A model generated the notes under the pieces. The model was not told the origin of the DNA. It ran no database searches and worked only from the letters and a program-made list of their open reading frames with translations. Shown in pieces: positions 34,148 through 42,946 of a stretch of DNA of 64,000 nucleotides. The translations under genes and the position numbers were made by a program. Position 1 is the stretch's first letter. Every line of letters begins with the position of its first letter. This DNA comes from Clostridium oryzae (lineage in GTDB: Bacteria > Bacillota > Clostridia > Clostridiales > Clostridiaceae), in NCBI RefSeq assembly GCF_002029235.1, contig NZ_MZGV01000023.1:1-64000 (forward strand), written 5' to 3'.

Positions 34148-34399
34148 TTATATTTTATGAAATATGTTCTTTGTTTTAAATCTTTTGTAGTAGTCCGTAG
34201 CAACTGCTGTTACTGCACCAACTACGCCTCCTGCTGAAATACCAAGCATAACATTATTGATTACTGCACCTGCGAATACCCCTATTCCAATGCCGAAACA
34301 TATGCCAAGTATAACTTCTTTGTTTTGGTCAGAAAACAAATCCTGATTCTGGATTTGTTCTTCAGTTATTTTTTCTTCAGTAACTTTTTCTTCAATCAT
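34148..34399 (-). CDS. small glycine-rich membrane protein
   Basis: 83 residues, no named family recognised. An acidic N terminus (MIEEKVTEEKITEEQ) and then two close hydrophobic segments, EVILGICFGIGIGVFAGAVI and MLGISAGGVVGAVTAVAT, with small-residue spacing like a glycine zipper, and a basic tail. The ATG at 34399 is nine bases after GGGAGG; the longer frame to 34465 is not needed. Followed by a good terminator, so it is its own transcript. The gap 34400-34702 otherwise shows nothing I can name. Confidence 0.7.
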   Translation of the reverse strand: MIEEKVTEEKITEEQIQNQDLFSDQNKEVILGICFGIGIGVFAGAVINNVMLGISAGGVVGAVTAVATDYYKRFKTKNIFHKI

Positions 34400-34702
34400 T
34401 TTTTTCAACCTCCCATTATTTTCTCTCACCCTATTAATAGACCCTTTAGCAGCTAGCCTGTACATAAATCCTTAAATATCTGCCGGCTCACCAGTCCAGA
34501 CTTCAGTACGTTTATTGTCAATATTATAAGCTAATTTATTATATACTTATTTTATAGCAAGCATATATTTCAAACAACTGTACCTTAAGGCAAAATATAA
34601 TGTACTTTCAGGCAATATTACATTGCCTCAACCAGCTTTTAAATATATCTTTATATTATATAACGTAACTTTTGAGAAAAAGTTCACCCCTAAATGATAT
34701 TT

Positions 34703-36364
34703 TTATAAATTTATTTTTTCAAACCACTTTTCTCCTATTTTAGCTATAAAGAAATACAATGCTATATTCAAACAGCCAAACACAATAGCTAATATTCCAA
34801 ATGCATACCATAGTCCAAAATTTAATTTTACTATAGCGAATATTATTGCTCCAGCTACAATCCAGCTTCCAAACATTGTTATAAGTAAATTAAGATTCTG
34901 CTTTACAGCTTTCTGCTCATTATCCCAATCAAGCTTAGGAAATCTTATATCCATGATAATTCCTGCAAAAGCCATAAACAGCATTCCCAAAATTGTTACT
35001 ATAATAATAGGAAGTATAGTATAAGTTGGCAGCTTAAGAATTAAAAAGCACGCAGCATATATAATAATTATCGGCAGTGCAGATATAATCAAAGAAGCAT
35101 TTATTCTCGCCATAATATTATCCATGAATTTTATTGGTAAGTACTTACTAACATAAAGATTCTGGCCTTCCCTAGAAAACGAGGTTGCTGCAATTCCATT
35201 GCCGCCCTCCATAAATACGCCTAGTCCAAATGCTACTGCTACCACTATTCCCAACATTTTATCTCCTTGTATATACCCCGACAGCATGTTCAACTGACTA
35301 AGTTTAACGCCTGAAGTTGCTATACCTATTATCATAAACACAGGCCACAAAAAGTTAGATATTATACAATTCATAAGAAAAGCAGGTGTTCTGAAAAGTA
35401 TCTTTATTTCTTTCACAGTATAAGCTTTTATCGGCGAATTCTTTCTAATGTTTTTATGGAGCTGTTCCTTGGTCAGTTTTGCTCGTTTTGAATATATTTC
35501 TGAATTACCAAGAGCACCTTTAAAATAGAGTTTTTCAGATAGCATTAAAAATAACGCAAATATTATAACACTGATAAGAACAAATATTATTAAATTAACT
35601 AGTCCTGAAAGTTTGTCACTATGAATTAATGCCAAAGAACCAATTCTTGATGTTGGAAACAAACGCGACACTATTCCAACCAAAGAATTATTCCCTTCTA
35701 GTAGTAACTTTTTCATCTGTTCAGCAGAATCAGCATTTTTACCTAGGCCTTGTGATACTAAATTTATACCTATTGCAAATAATAAACCAATCATTCCACC
35801 TATAATTTTAAGTGCATCTTTATGCTTACCGATATTAGTGAATCTCATTATTACCATATTTATAATAGCGGCGATTACTAGTGGCAATATTGGGATAATG
35901 AAAAACAGTATGACTGCATATAAATAATATAAAATCGAAGCTTGGCTCTTAATTCCAAATACTATAAGCGCTGGTGCAAATACTATAACTTCAGTAATGT
36001 ATTCGTATATAAGTACAGATATAAATTTTGCTGTAAGTATTTCATAAGATCTTAATGGCATAGGAAGCAGAACTTCGACGTCCCTGGCAAAATAAAACAC
36101 TGTAAGTACATAGAATATAGCAAAGAAGAATATTATCATGCTGACAGAAGCAATTGCCAAGGTTATAATAACACCTTCCTGATTTATCGTTTTAAGACTA
36201 TCATACATAGATGCAAAAAACATTCCTAAAGGTATTCCCAGACATGCAACTAGTATCAATAAACCTATTACATTCATCAGCATAGGTGGTATTTTTCTTT
36301 TTTTGCCAGAATAGCTTGAATTACTTTTTAGAAGACATTTAGTTAAAATAATAATCTTATTCAT
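34703..36364 (-). CDS. ABC-2-type transporter permease
   Basis: Integral membrane protein of 553 residues with roughly twelve hydrophobic segments spread over the length. Cytoplasmic part about 295-330 contains KLTKEQLHKNIRKNSPIKAY, then VKEIKILFRTPAFLMN, the kind of loop that faces the ATPase in ABC-2 exporters. No binding protein is present, so export is likely. Its start overlaps the end of the ATPase gene by eight bases, so the two form one operon. Substrate unknown. The closest known type is the clostridial putative ABC exporter family that pairs with a single ATPase. Confidence 0.9.
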   Translation of the reverse strand: MNKIIILTKCLLKSNSSYSGKKRKIPPMLMNVIGLLILVACLGIPLGMFFASMYDSLKTINQEGVIITLAIASVSMIIFFFAIFYVLTVFYFARDVEVLLPMPLRSYEILTAKFISVLIYEYITEVIVFAPALIVFGIKSQASILYYLYAVILFFIIPILPLVIAAIINMVIMRFTNIGKHKDALKIIGGMIGLLFAIGINLVSQGLGKNADSAEQMKKLLLEGNNSLVGIVSRLFPTSRIGSLALIHSDKLSGLVNLIIFVLISVIIFALFLMLSEKLYFKGALGNSEIYSKRAKLTKEQLHKNIRKNSPIKAYTVKEIKILFRTPAFLMNCIISNFLWPVFMIIGIATSGVKLSQLNMLSGYIQGDKMLGIVVAVAFGLGVFMEGGNGIAATSFSREGQNLYVSKYLPIKFMDNIMARINASLIISALPIIIIYAACFLILKLPTYTILPIIIVTILGMLFMAFAGIIMDIRFPKLDWDNEQKAVKQNLNLLITMFGSWIVAGAIIFAIVKLNFGLWYAFGILAIVFGCLNIALYFFIAKIGEKWFEKINL

Positions 36365-37082
36365 CTTCAGTCAACTCCAAAAACATTTTTTCCAGAGATT
36401 CGTTAGCCTTAAAATGCTCCCTCATCTCTTCTATTGTACCGCAGAAAAGTATTTTACCCTTATTAATAATAGCTACTCTGTCACATATTTTTTCAGCCAC
36501 TTCCAGCACATGAGTTGAAAAAAATACTGTCTTACCTGAATCAGCATGCTGCCTCATCATTTCCTTAAGTGAAAAAGAAGACTTAGGGTCTAAACCAGTA
36601 AGAGGTTCATCCAGTATCCATACTTCAGGATCATGAATAAGTGCACCCATAATTACAATTTTCTGCCTCATACCGTGAGAATAACTTTGTATCTGATCTC
36701 CTAGAGCGCTATTCATATCAAATACTTTAGCGAGCTTCTCTATTTTGCCTTTTCTCTCATCTGTAGGAACATCATATATATCAGCCATAAAGTTTATATA
36801 TTCAATACCTTTTAATCTTAAGAACATATCTGGACTATCAGGTACATATCCAAACTGCTTTTTAGCATCAATCGGATTTTTTTGGTTATCAACTCCGTTA
36901 ATTTTTACTTGACCACCATCTATATCGATTATTCCTGTGATCATTTTAAGGGTCGTAGTTTTTCCAGCACCATTAGGGCCTAAAAAGCCAAATATTTCAC
37001 CTCTATCAATAGAAAGATTTATGCTATCAACAGCTTTAGTCTTTCCATTATAGCTCTTAGTAAGATTTGTAATTTCAATCAT
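36357..37082 (-). CDS. ABC transporter ATP-binding protein (ABC-2 exporter)
   Basis: ATPase of 241 residues: Walker A GPNGAGKTTTLK, Q-loop FGYVPDSPDMFLRL, signature SHGMRQK (a YSHGMRQK variant), Walker B EVWILDEPLTGLDP, and the switch His in FFSTHV. These features match the NatA/CcmA class of exporter ATPases. AGGAGG precedes the ATG. Pairs with the overlapping permease gene downstream. Confidence 0.95.
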   Translation of the reverse strand: MIEITNLTKSYNGKTKAVDSINLSIDRGEIFGFLGPNGAGKTTTLKMITGIIDIDGGQVKINGVDNQKNPIDAKKQFGYVPDSPDMFLRLKGIEYINFMADIYDVPTDERKGKIEKLAKVFDMNSALGDQIQSYSHGMRQKIVIMGALIHDPEVWILDEPLTGLDPKSSFSLKEMMRQHADSGKTVFFSTHVLEVAEKICDRVAIINKGKILFCGTIEEMREHFKANESLEKMFLELTEDE

Positions 37083-37490
37083 AAGAAATCCTCCTTATTT
37101 TATACCATACGTAAAATTGTTAAACATATTTAATATCTATTATCATACCCCTTTCATAATTTCGGGTACCCGACAAAAGAATAAAACCGTCAGTGCTTTC
37201 TAGCTCTTCTATATAAACCAATACCCTATTACCCATATTCTACACTATCTACTGACGATTTTAAACATACTTTTAGTTAATTCCCTATGTGTAAAATTAC
37301 ATCTTGTTTCTGTATGAATTACATCTGAGGAATTACTAAAACTATAATATAGATTATATAGATATTTATACCATTTAACAAGTTTTATTTTATTTTAAAT
37401 AAGTTATTATATAACTCTTTTTAGGGTTTTTATTTATCTTTTATCTTCAATCTTCTTCTAGCTCCTTTTTTCATTCATTTTCATAGTTTT
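37083..37490. other. gene-free gap between spmB and the ABC exporter
   Basis: About 408 bp without a gene. It contains a 12-bp perfect palindrome TCGGGTACCCGA at 37162-37173, about 80 bp upstream of the ABC ATPase gene, which could be an operator, and a wider inverted repeat AAAACCGTCAGT (37183-37194) with ACTGACGATTTT (37251-37262). An AGTTAT/ATAACT hairpin near 37403-37417 is followed by CTTTTT on the plus strand. Confidence 0.4.
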
Positions 37491-38015
37491 TTATATATTT
37501 TTTATAAACACAGTAATATTAACAGCTGCTATAATTGCAGTAATATCTGCTATTACTGCCGCTATAAGTGTATGTCTAATATTCTTCACTTTAACTGCCC
37601 CGTAGTATACTGTAATTGTATAAAAGATTGTCTCAGTTGTTCCCATAATTATAGATGCCGCTATCCCTATATTAGTATCTGCTCCATAGGTTTTGATTAC
37701 GTCTGTAAAAATACCTAAAGCTCCGCTTCCTGACAGTGGTTTAATAAATATTAAAAGCATTAATTCTTTAGGAATTCCCATCAATTTAAGTATAGGTGAA
37801 AAAATATATGTAATATATTCTAATGCCCCAGAATATTTGAATACACTTACTGCTACGAGCATAGCCAGTATGTAAGGAAATATCCTTACGCATATATTTA
37901 TCCCTTCCTTTGCCCCATCAACAAAACATTCATATACCTTCACTCCTTTTATAAAACCGTACAAACTTACACTAATTACGATAATTGGAATTATACAGAT
38001 TACTATGTAATTCAT
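37491..38015 (-). CDS. spmB: spore maturation protein B
   Basis: Membrane protein of about 174 residues with four or five hydrophobic segments, of the nucleoside-recognition (Gate) domain family. It has GAKEGINICVRIFPYILAML near the N terminus, KPLSGSGALGIFTD, and AASIIMGTTETIFYTITVYYGAV, all typical of SpmB. In Bacillus SpmA and SpmB are needed for proper dehydration of the spore core. The ATG at 38015 is nine bases after GGAGAGG; the GTG at 38033 overlaps the spmA stop codon and lies before the ribosome site. Confidence 0.94.
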   Translation of the reverse strand: MNYIVICIIPIIVISVSLYGFIKGVKVYECFVDGAKEGINICVRIFPYILAMLVAVSVFKYSGALEYITYIFSPILKLMGIPKELMLLIFIKPLSGSGALGIFTDVIKTYGADTNIGIAASIIMGTTETIFYTITVYYGAVKVKNIRHTLIAAVIADITAIIAAVNITVFIKNI

Positions 38016-38032
38016 ATTAAATATCCTCTCCA

Positions 38033-38608
38033 CTAAAAATATTTCTCCAGTATCTTACAGCTTATGATACCTACAATTGCTGCTAAACTTGTTGCCGCTA
38101 TTGCAGGTATTATTATCATACCTGGATTTTTCGAACCGGCTGATGCTCTAATAGAAATAACCGTAGAAGGTATAAGTTGTATGCATGCAGCATTCATTAC
38201 AAGAAATAAACTCATATCATTTGAAGCTGTATCTTTTTTAGGATTAAGCCTTTGCATTTCTTCCATAGCCTTTATACCAAAGGGTGTAGCTGCATTAGAT
38301 AATCCTAGCATGTTTGCTGTTAAATTCATAACTATAGCTCCAAGCGCTTTTTCATCTTTGCCTGCTGATTTATATAATATCTTTAAAAGCGGCTTCATTA
38401 TATTAGCTAATTTTTCTGTAAGTCCGCTTTTTTCACCTATATTCATTACCCCACACCACATGCAAAGCATTCCTGCCATTCCAAGGATCATTTTTACCGG
38501 ATAATCCGCACCATCTACAATAGCTTTTGTTATGTCAGCCCCTCTTCCAGTCACAATACCAATTAAAATTCCAACAAACAAAATAAAAAACCAGATGTAG
38601 TTTATCAA
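38033..38608 (-). CDS. spmA: spore maturation protein A
   Basis: Membrane protein of 191 residues, Gate-domain family, paired with SpmB. Motifs: YIWFFILFVGILIGIVTGR, WCGVMNIGEKSGLTEKLA, ALGAIVMNLTANMLGLSNAATPFGIKAMEEMQ, and STVISIRASAGSKNP. A TTG start follows GGAGGGGAGATA. Expected to be made in the forespore; no forespore sigma-factor promoter was read with confidence. Confirms a spore-forming host. Confidence 0.94.
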   Translation of the reverse strand: MINYIWFFILFVGILIGIVTGRGADITKAIVDGADYPVKMILGMAGMLCMWCGVMNIGEKSGLTEKLANIMKPLLKILYKSAGKDEKALGAIVMNLTANMLGLSNAATPFGIKAMEEMQRLNPKKDTASNDMSLFLVMNAACIQLIPSTVISIRASAGSKNPGMIIIPAIAATSLAAIVGIISCKILEKYF

Positions 38609-38797
38609 TATCTCCCCTCCTCGATAAAAAAATTCGCAAACTATTTATATAATGAAATATATGCATATTTCTAAATGTGTATAATACATTTATATGTATC
38701 ATAATTTATGGTAATTCAAAAAAATAGTTTTTATATTGAATCCTTGTCCTATTAATGTTACCATTGAAATTAGCGCTAATATGCTGGAGGTTAATTA

Positions 38798-39037
38798 ATG
38801 ACATTAAGAGAAATTATGAAATATATAGAAAGTGAATATGAAGTGATCAATAAGACTCATTGTGAAGTTTGCGGAGGAGAGTTTATTACAGAACAGATTC
38901 AGCTATCCATTATAGAAGGTGCACCTTTTGATGTATGCAGCTGTACCTGTGAAAATTGTGGACATGAAAAAGATTTTTTCTTTTCAGCTCCTTTTGTATA
39001 CGAAGACGGAGAACCATTTAACAATACTCTAAACTAA
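38798..39037 (+). CDS. small CxxC zinc-ribbon-like protein
   Basis: 79 residues, no named family recognised. Cysteine pairs CEVCGGEF (about residues 22-25) and CSCTCENCG (about 46-54) would form one zinc ribbon, surrounded by short strands; a long helix MTLREIMKYIESEYEVI opens the protein. GGAGG lies eight bases before the ATG. Divergent from spmA and followed by a type D hairpin. A role as a small metal-binding or adaptor protein is only a guess. Confidence 0.75.
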   Translation: MTLREIMKYIESEYEVINKTHCEVCGGEFITEQIQLSIIEGAPFDVCSCTCENCGHEKDFFFSAPFVYEDGEPFNNTLN

Positions 39038-39043
39038 TAAAAT

Positions 39044-39098
39044 AAGGGGCGAGTGGCCTCCGTCGGCTGAAAAATGCCTCCTACGGTCACTCACCCCT
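39044..39098 (+). terminator. type D hairpin with conserved loop, copy 2
   Basis: Stem AAGGGGCGAGTG/CACTCACCCCTT (39044-39055 and 39088-39099, one mismatch) closes a 32-nt loop with TCCGTCGGCTGAAAAATGCC. The loop matches the copy at 11520 almost base for base, while the stems share little. Position directly after a stop codon suggests a terminator. Confidence 0.72.
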
Positions 39099-39289
39099 TT
39101 AACCGGCTCTATGCATTTACAAAGTACTATTTTCTACATTACTTCTTCCAAATTTTTTTCTTGTTTATTTAATTAATAGTATTTTCTTAAGAGTTATCTT
39201 CATATCACTTCGTATATTATATAATTACATCTTTTGGACAAACAGCTTAAATCATAAAAGCGTAAACTAAATAAAATATACAACACCAT

Positions 39290-39450
39290 ATAATGAAATT
39301 GGCTCCTTAAGGAGGCGATTTCTTCCTTCACTTTTCTCTTTTCTCTTTAGTGATATATCTTGATATTAATTAAAAGTTAGCCGCAATTGACAAAATATAT
39401 AAATTTCTAAAGAGTGAATAGTTAAAATTCTGCATAGCAGAATTTCTTAC
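39290..39450. repeat. mixed type A/B repeat fragments
   Basis: Contains GAAATTGGCTCCTTAAGGAGGCGATTTC, a hairpin at 39296-39323, then CTTCCTTCACTTTTCTC as in type A, then TATCTTGATATTAATTAAAA and AAGAGTGAATAG shared with the tails of the type B modules at 34015 and 56035, then a type A hairpin AAATTCTGC/GCAGAATTT. The gap 39100-39290 is AT-rich without features. Confidence 0.6.
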
Positions 39451-40191
39451 TTAATTCCTAATCTTCCTATCCAAGTCTAACATTCTTCCGTTTTCCTTAA
39501 GCCATTTTCTCCTGTGCTTATAATCCGGTAAGTATTTTCCAACCTCATTCCAATACTCTTTTGAATGATTCCTGAATTTTATATGGCAAAGCTCATGTAC
39601 TACAAGATAATCAACTATTTTCTCAGGGGCCATTATTATTTTCCAATTGTAATTTATATTATTAATATAAGAGCAGCTTCCCCATAAAGTTTTTTGTTCC
39701 TTTATAAAGATTTTATTAAAATTAACTCCTATAATACTGCTGAAATACTCAGTCTTCTGCATCAATACCCTTCGAGCTGCCTTTTTATATAATAATATTA
39801 GTGCTTGCTTTATATGATTTTTGCGAGTGCTGACAGTTATCGATTCACCCAGCTTAGCATAAAATCCGTCTTCTTTCATAGCTAAAGCTAAACTGCTTCC
39901 CTCTATCTTTTCTATATGTAGCGGAAGTCTATTACCTAGGTAAAAAAACTCTTCTCCTTGTGTATAATTTCTATTTTCATAGTTCTTGTTAAGGAATTCC
40001 ACTTTACTTATTTTTCCCACTAGCCAGGATTTATTTTGTTGTAAAAATAATTCTATATGTATTTTATTATATTGCATAGGAACCTTTACAACTACATTAC
40101 CTTTAATATCTATCTGAATAGCACAGGTTTTTCTCTTTGATTTTATAACCTTATAGTATATTATTGTATTATCTAAATTTATATTTTCCAA
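39451..40191 (-). CDS. YgjP-type (DUF45) zinc metallopeptidase
   Basis: Predicted cytosolic metalloprotease of 246 residues. The zinc site is YLVVHELCHIKFRNHSKEYW, i.e. HExxH with the third His eight residues on, typical of YgjP/SprT-like WLM-type peptidases. The N-terminal half is a beta-rich domain with KRKTCAIQIDIKGNVVVKVP as in the family. The middle has LWGSCSYINNINYNWKIIMAP, the conserved WGSC motif. Roles of this family are not settled; in several bacteria the gene sits with restriction or repair genes, which is not the case here. Transcribed alone, diverging from the propeller-like protein. Confidence 0.9.
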   Translation of the reverse strand: MENINLDNTIIYYKVIKSKRKTCAIQIDIKGNVVVKVPMQYNKIHIELFLQQNKSWLVGKISKVEFLNKNYENRNYTQGEEFFYLGNRLPLHIEKIEGSSLALAMKEDGFYAKLGESITVSTRKNHIKQALILLYKKAARRVLMQKTEYFSSIIGVNFNKIFIKEQKTLWGSCSYINNINYNWKIIMAPEKIVDYLVVHELCHIKFRNHSKEYWNEVGKYLPDYKHRRKWLKENGRMLDLDRKIRN

Positions 40192-40281
40192 AATAATTTC
40201 ACCTTTTCATCCATAATTGTTTATAATTATTATATGATTATTTGTTACTTATATAAAAAAGTTGGAATGAGGTCTTATTTC

Positions 40282-41469
40282 ATGAGAAAAAAGCTTCTTA
40301 TAGTTGCTGCTATATTAATGTGTATAGGTATATCATCATTTATTATATATATAATATCATCAAACAGTTCAGTTAAAAATAATAAAATAAGTTCAGTTAA
40401 CATTAAAGCAAAATTATCAAAAAAATCAACTCCAGCATCATTGACGAGTTTTCAAAACACTTTAATTAACAGTTCTTCTGTAGTTGGAAATACTCCTTCA
40501 AATCTTTCTAAAGGTGGATTATTGGCTAGCGATAAAGGTTATTGTTTTACAAATTTTTCTCCTTTTTTTAGTAATAAAAATAACGTTTCTTCTATATATA
40601 GATCATTTAATGACGGTATTACATCTTCTTTTAAAATCGTTCCTAGCAAAGATAATGCTTTGTATCTCTATCTTAACCTCCATAATGAATGGTTATATTT
40701 TTTGAATTATAACTCAAACATATATAAATGTAAAACTAATGGAAATAATTTAGAAATGTGCCTGCAAGGCAGCTATAAAGCTTTCATTATAGCAAGGAAT
40801 TACATTTTCTATCTTAAATCCGATGGTTCCTTTTATAGAGCTGATTTAGATACTCTTGATTCAAAACAGCTTATTGATAACAAGGTACAATACTTTACAA
40901 TTAGTGAAGATGGAAAAAAACTTTTTTATACAAAATCAGATTATTCAAAAATTAGGCTTTATAAGGCTGCTGCATTAAGTTCTAAGTTATCTGTCAAAGA
41001 GTATTATTCAGTAACTGCTGAAAATATGATTTCCTATATATATCATAAAAACTATATATATTTTTTTCCTGCAGAAGCTTCTGCTATTCATATTCCTCAT
41101 ATAAAGAGTAACAAAATTCTATACAGACTTAAAACTTCTGGAAGTCATAATAAAATAGAAGAGTTTTACAAAAACAAAAATGGTATATACGATTTAAACA
41201 TCTGGAAATCAAAACTATATTTTTCCGATTCTCACCATATAAAATATATAAATTTACATACCAGCAGGCTTTCTTCACTTAATATGCCGCCTGTTAGTAA
41301 TTTTTATATAGCCCATAATAAGTTATTTGGTTTTGTAATCTCTTATGATTACTCTATAGAAACAAACGGTAGGAATACATCAAGCATGTATATATACGAT
41401 TTAAAAGAAAATAAATGTAAATTAAATACTATGGATTCCGGTGAAATACCCTACTACCCCATAGACTAA
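40282..41469 (+). CDS. membrane-anchored beta-propeller-like protein (DUF5050-like)
   Basis: About 395 residues. An N-terminal membrane segment (about 5-25) acts as anchor, followed by a Ser/Lys/Asn-rich tether and then a run of repeated strands in which an aromatic doublet recurs: KGYCFTNFSPFF, NEWLYFLNYNSNIYKCKTNG, NYIFYLKSDGSFYRADLD, DGKKLFYTKSDYSKI, NYIYFFPAE, SKLYFSDSHHIKYINL. Such blades match the DUF5050/low-density-lipoprotein-receptor-like propeller type found on clostridial surfaces. GAGG lies about ten bases before the ATG at 40282. Role unknown; probably binds peptidoglycan or another surface partner, as inference. Confidence 0.75.
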   Translation: MRKKLLIVAAILMCIGISSFIIYIISSNSSVKNNKISSVNIKAKLSKKSTPASLTSFQNTLINSSSVVGNTPSNLSKGGLLASDKGYCFTNFSPFFSNKNNVSSIYRSFNDGITSSFKIVPSKDNALYLYLNLHNEWLYFLNYNSNIYKCKTNGNNLEMCLQGSYKAFIIARNYIFYLKSDGSFYRADLDTLDSKQLIDNKVQYFTISEDGKKLFYTKSDYSKIRLYKAAALSSKLSVKEYYSVTAENMISYIYHKNYIYFFPAEASAIHIPHIKSNKILYRLKTSGSHNKIEEFYKNKNGIYDLNIWKSKLYFSDSHHIKYINLHTSRLSSLNMPPVSNFYIAHNKLFGFVISYDYSIETNGRNTSSMYIYDLKENKCKLNTMDSGEIPYYPID

Positions 41470-41506
41470 AAAAGGAAATGATGCAACACTACAAAGACTG
41501 ATCTTT

Positions 41507-41590
41507 TCATTAGACATTTGTAACACGAATTTTATGCAAATTTTCTAAAGAGTAAATTTAAAAAGAATTCAGCAATAGCTGAATTCTCTC
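41507..41590. terminator. terminator between convergent genes, with type C-like core
   Basis: GAATTCAGC/GCTGAATTC (41565-41573 and 41578-41586) with a 4-nt loop, A-rich before and CTCTC after. Upstream, TTCATTAGACATTTGTAACA resembles the type C core at 21259 and 60433, and TTTCTAAAGAGTAAA resembles the tails of other repeats. Serves the propeller-like gene and ccpA. Confidence 0.65.
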
Positions 41591-41626
41591 CATAATTTTC
41601 TCTTTACTCTTTTTCTCTCTTTATAA

Positions 41627-42628
41627 TCATTTCTTACAAGAATCTCTTTCTATTAATTCATAAGGTAAAATATAGTTCTTTTCTTCAAGATCCTTCTTAT
41701 TAATTGATTTAATAAGCATTCTCATACCTACAGATCCCATATCATACATAGGTTGAGCGACTGTAGTAAGTTTAGGATAGAATATAGAAGATGAATATAT
41801 GTTATCAAAACCTATAACATCAACATCTTCAGGGACTTTTATATTCTTTTCCCTCAATGCATTTATAGCGCCCATAGCAATTTCATCTGAACCACAAAAT
41901 AACGCATCAAATTTTTCCCCTGATTCAAGAATCTTATTAACTCCTTCATAACCTTCCTGAGCTCTTAATTCACCAAAATATATTAAATTTTCATTAATCT
42001 CGATACCTTTTTCTTTTAATGCATCTTCATATCCGAAGTACCTTGCTGCTCCAGCATTAACTGCATCTTTATGGCTCCCTATATAAGCAACTTTTTTATT
42101 ACCCTTATTTAATAAATATATTGCTGCGTCATAAGCCGCTTCCCTGTTATCAATAGAAACACTTGGAAATGTCTTATCCTTATCAGTAGTTACTACCAAT
42201 ACAGTGGTAAGCTCTAATTCTTTAATAAGTTCTACTATCTCAGGCTCCAATGAACTACTCATATAAAGAACACCATCAACCATCTTTTCCTTAAGTACTC
42301 TTAAATATTCCTTTTCTTTTTCTAAATCAGAATCAGAATTACAGAGTATAATGTTGTAATCATATATGTTAGCAACGTCCTCAGTTCCTCTTACTATCTC
42401 AGGATACAGTTGACTTGATATATCAGGTATCAGTATTCCAACAGTTCTTGTTTTCTGAGTCTTAAGACTTCTTGCTACAATATTAGGTCTATAACCTAAT
42501 TTCAATATAGCGTCCTTTACTTTCTTTTTAGTATCCTCGTTTACTACATCCACATCATTCAAGACTCTAGATACAGTAGCTATTGAAACTCCAGCCTCTC
42601 TAGCTACATCCTTAATTGATACAGCCAT
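41627..42628 (-). CDS. ccpA: LacI-family catabolite control regulator (CcpA-like)
   Basis: Transcription factor of 333 residues. N-terminal helix-turn-helix SIKDVAREAGVSIATVSRVLN and hinge YRPNIVARSLKTQKTRTVGIL, then a periplasmic-binding-like core with IPDISSQLYPEIVRGTEDVA, YDYNIILCNSDSDLEKEKEY and VDVIGFDNIYSSSIFYPKLT. These strings match CcpA more closely than sugar-specific LacI proteins, and there is no sugar operon alongside. CcpA with HPr-Ser-P represses or activates genes at cre sites. A cre-like site at 42728 lies about 100 bp upstream and could be autoregulatory. AGAGGGAG precedes the ATG. Confidence 0.82.
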   Translation of the reverse strand: MAVSIKDVAREAGVSIATVSRVLNDVDVVNEDTKKKVKDAILKLGYRPNIVARSLKTQKTRTVGILIPDISSQLYPEIVRGTEDVANIYDYNIILCNSDSDLEKEKEYLRVLKEKMVDGVLYMSSSLEPEIVELIKELELTTVLVVTTDKDKTFPSVSIDNREAAYDAAIYLLNKGNKKVAYIGSHKDAVNAGAARYFGYEDALKEKGIEINENLIYFGELRAQEGYEGVNKILESGEKFDALFCGSDEIAMGAINALREKNIKVPEDVDVIGFDNIYSSSIFYPKLTTVAQPMYDMGSVGMRMLIKSINKKDLEEKNYILPYELIERDSCKK

Positions 42629-42727
42629 TTAATCAACTCCCTCTCATTTATATAAATAATTATACCTACAAAATGTAAATTTTTCAATACTTACATAGCT
42701 TTCATTGTAAACTTATGAAAACAATAA

Positions 42728-42741
42728 TTAAAACGTTTATA
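42728..42741. promoter_or_regulatory. cre-like palindrome upstream of ccpA
   Basis: TTAAAACGTTTATA matches about ten of fourteen positions of the cre consensus around a central CG. It lies about 100 bp from the ccpA start and about 205 bp from the divergent protease start. The rest of the gap 42629-42946 is AT-rich, with a -10-like TATACT near 42901. Confidence 0.3.
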
Positions 42742-42946
42742 TTGTTACTTATACATTTTAAAGTTGGTGTCATTTCTAATATATTTTCAAATTTCAACAA
42801 GTATTACTATTATTTTACCAAATATTATGATTTTTTAAAACATATTTTTCTGTATATCTAAAATATATTTAATATATGGATTATTTTATTGTTATTATGG
42901 TATACTTTTACATGGGTGCCATTAATATTTTAAGAGAGGTGATTAT

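Noticed and set aside
37403..37422. Terminator for spmAB on the plus side of the gap
   Set aside because: The T-run is on the plus strand, the wrong direction for the minus-strand spmAB transcript.
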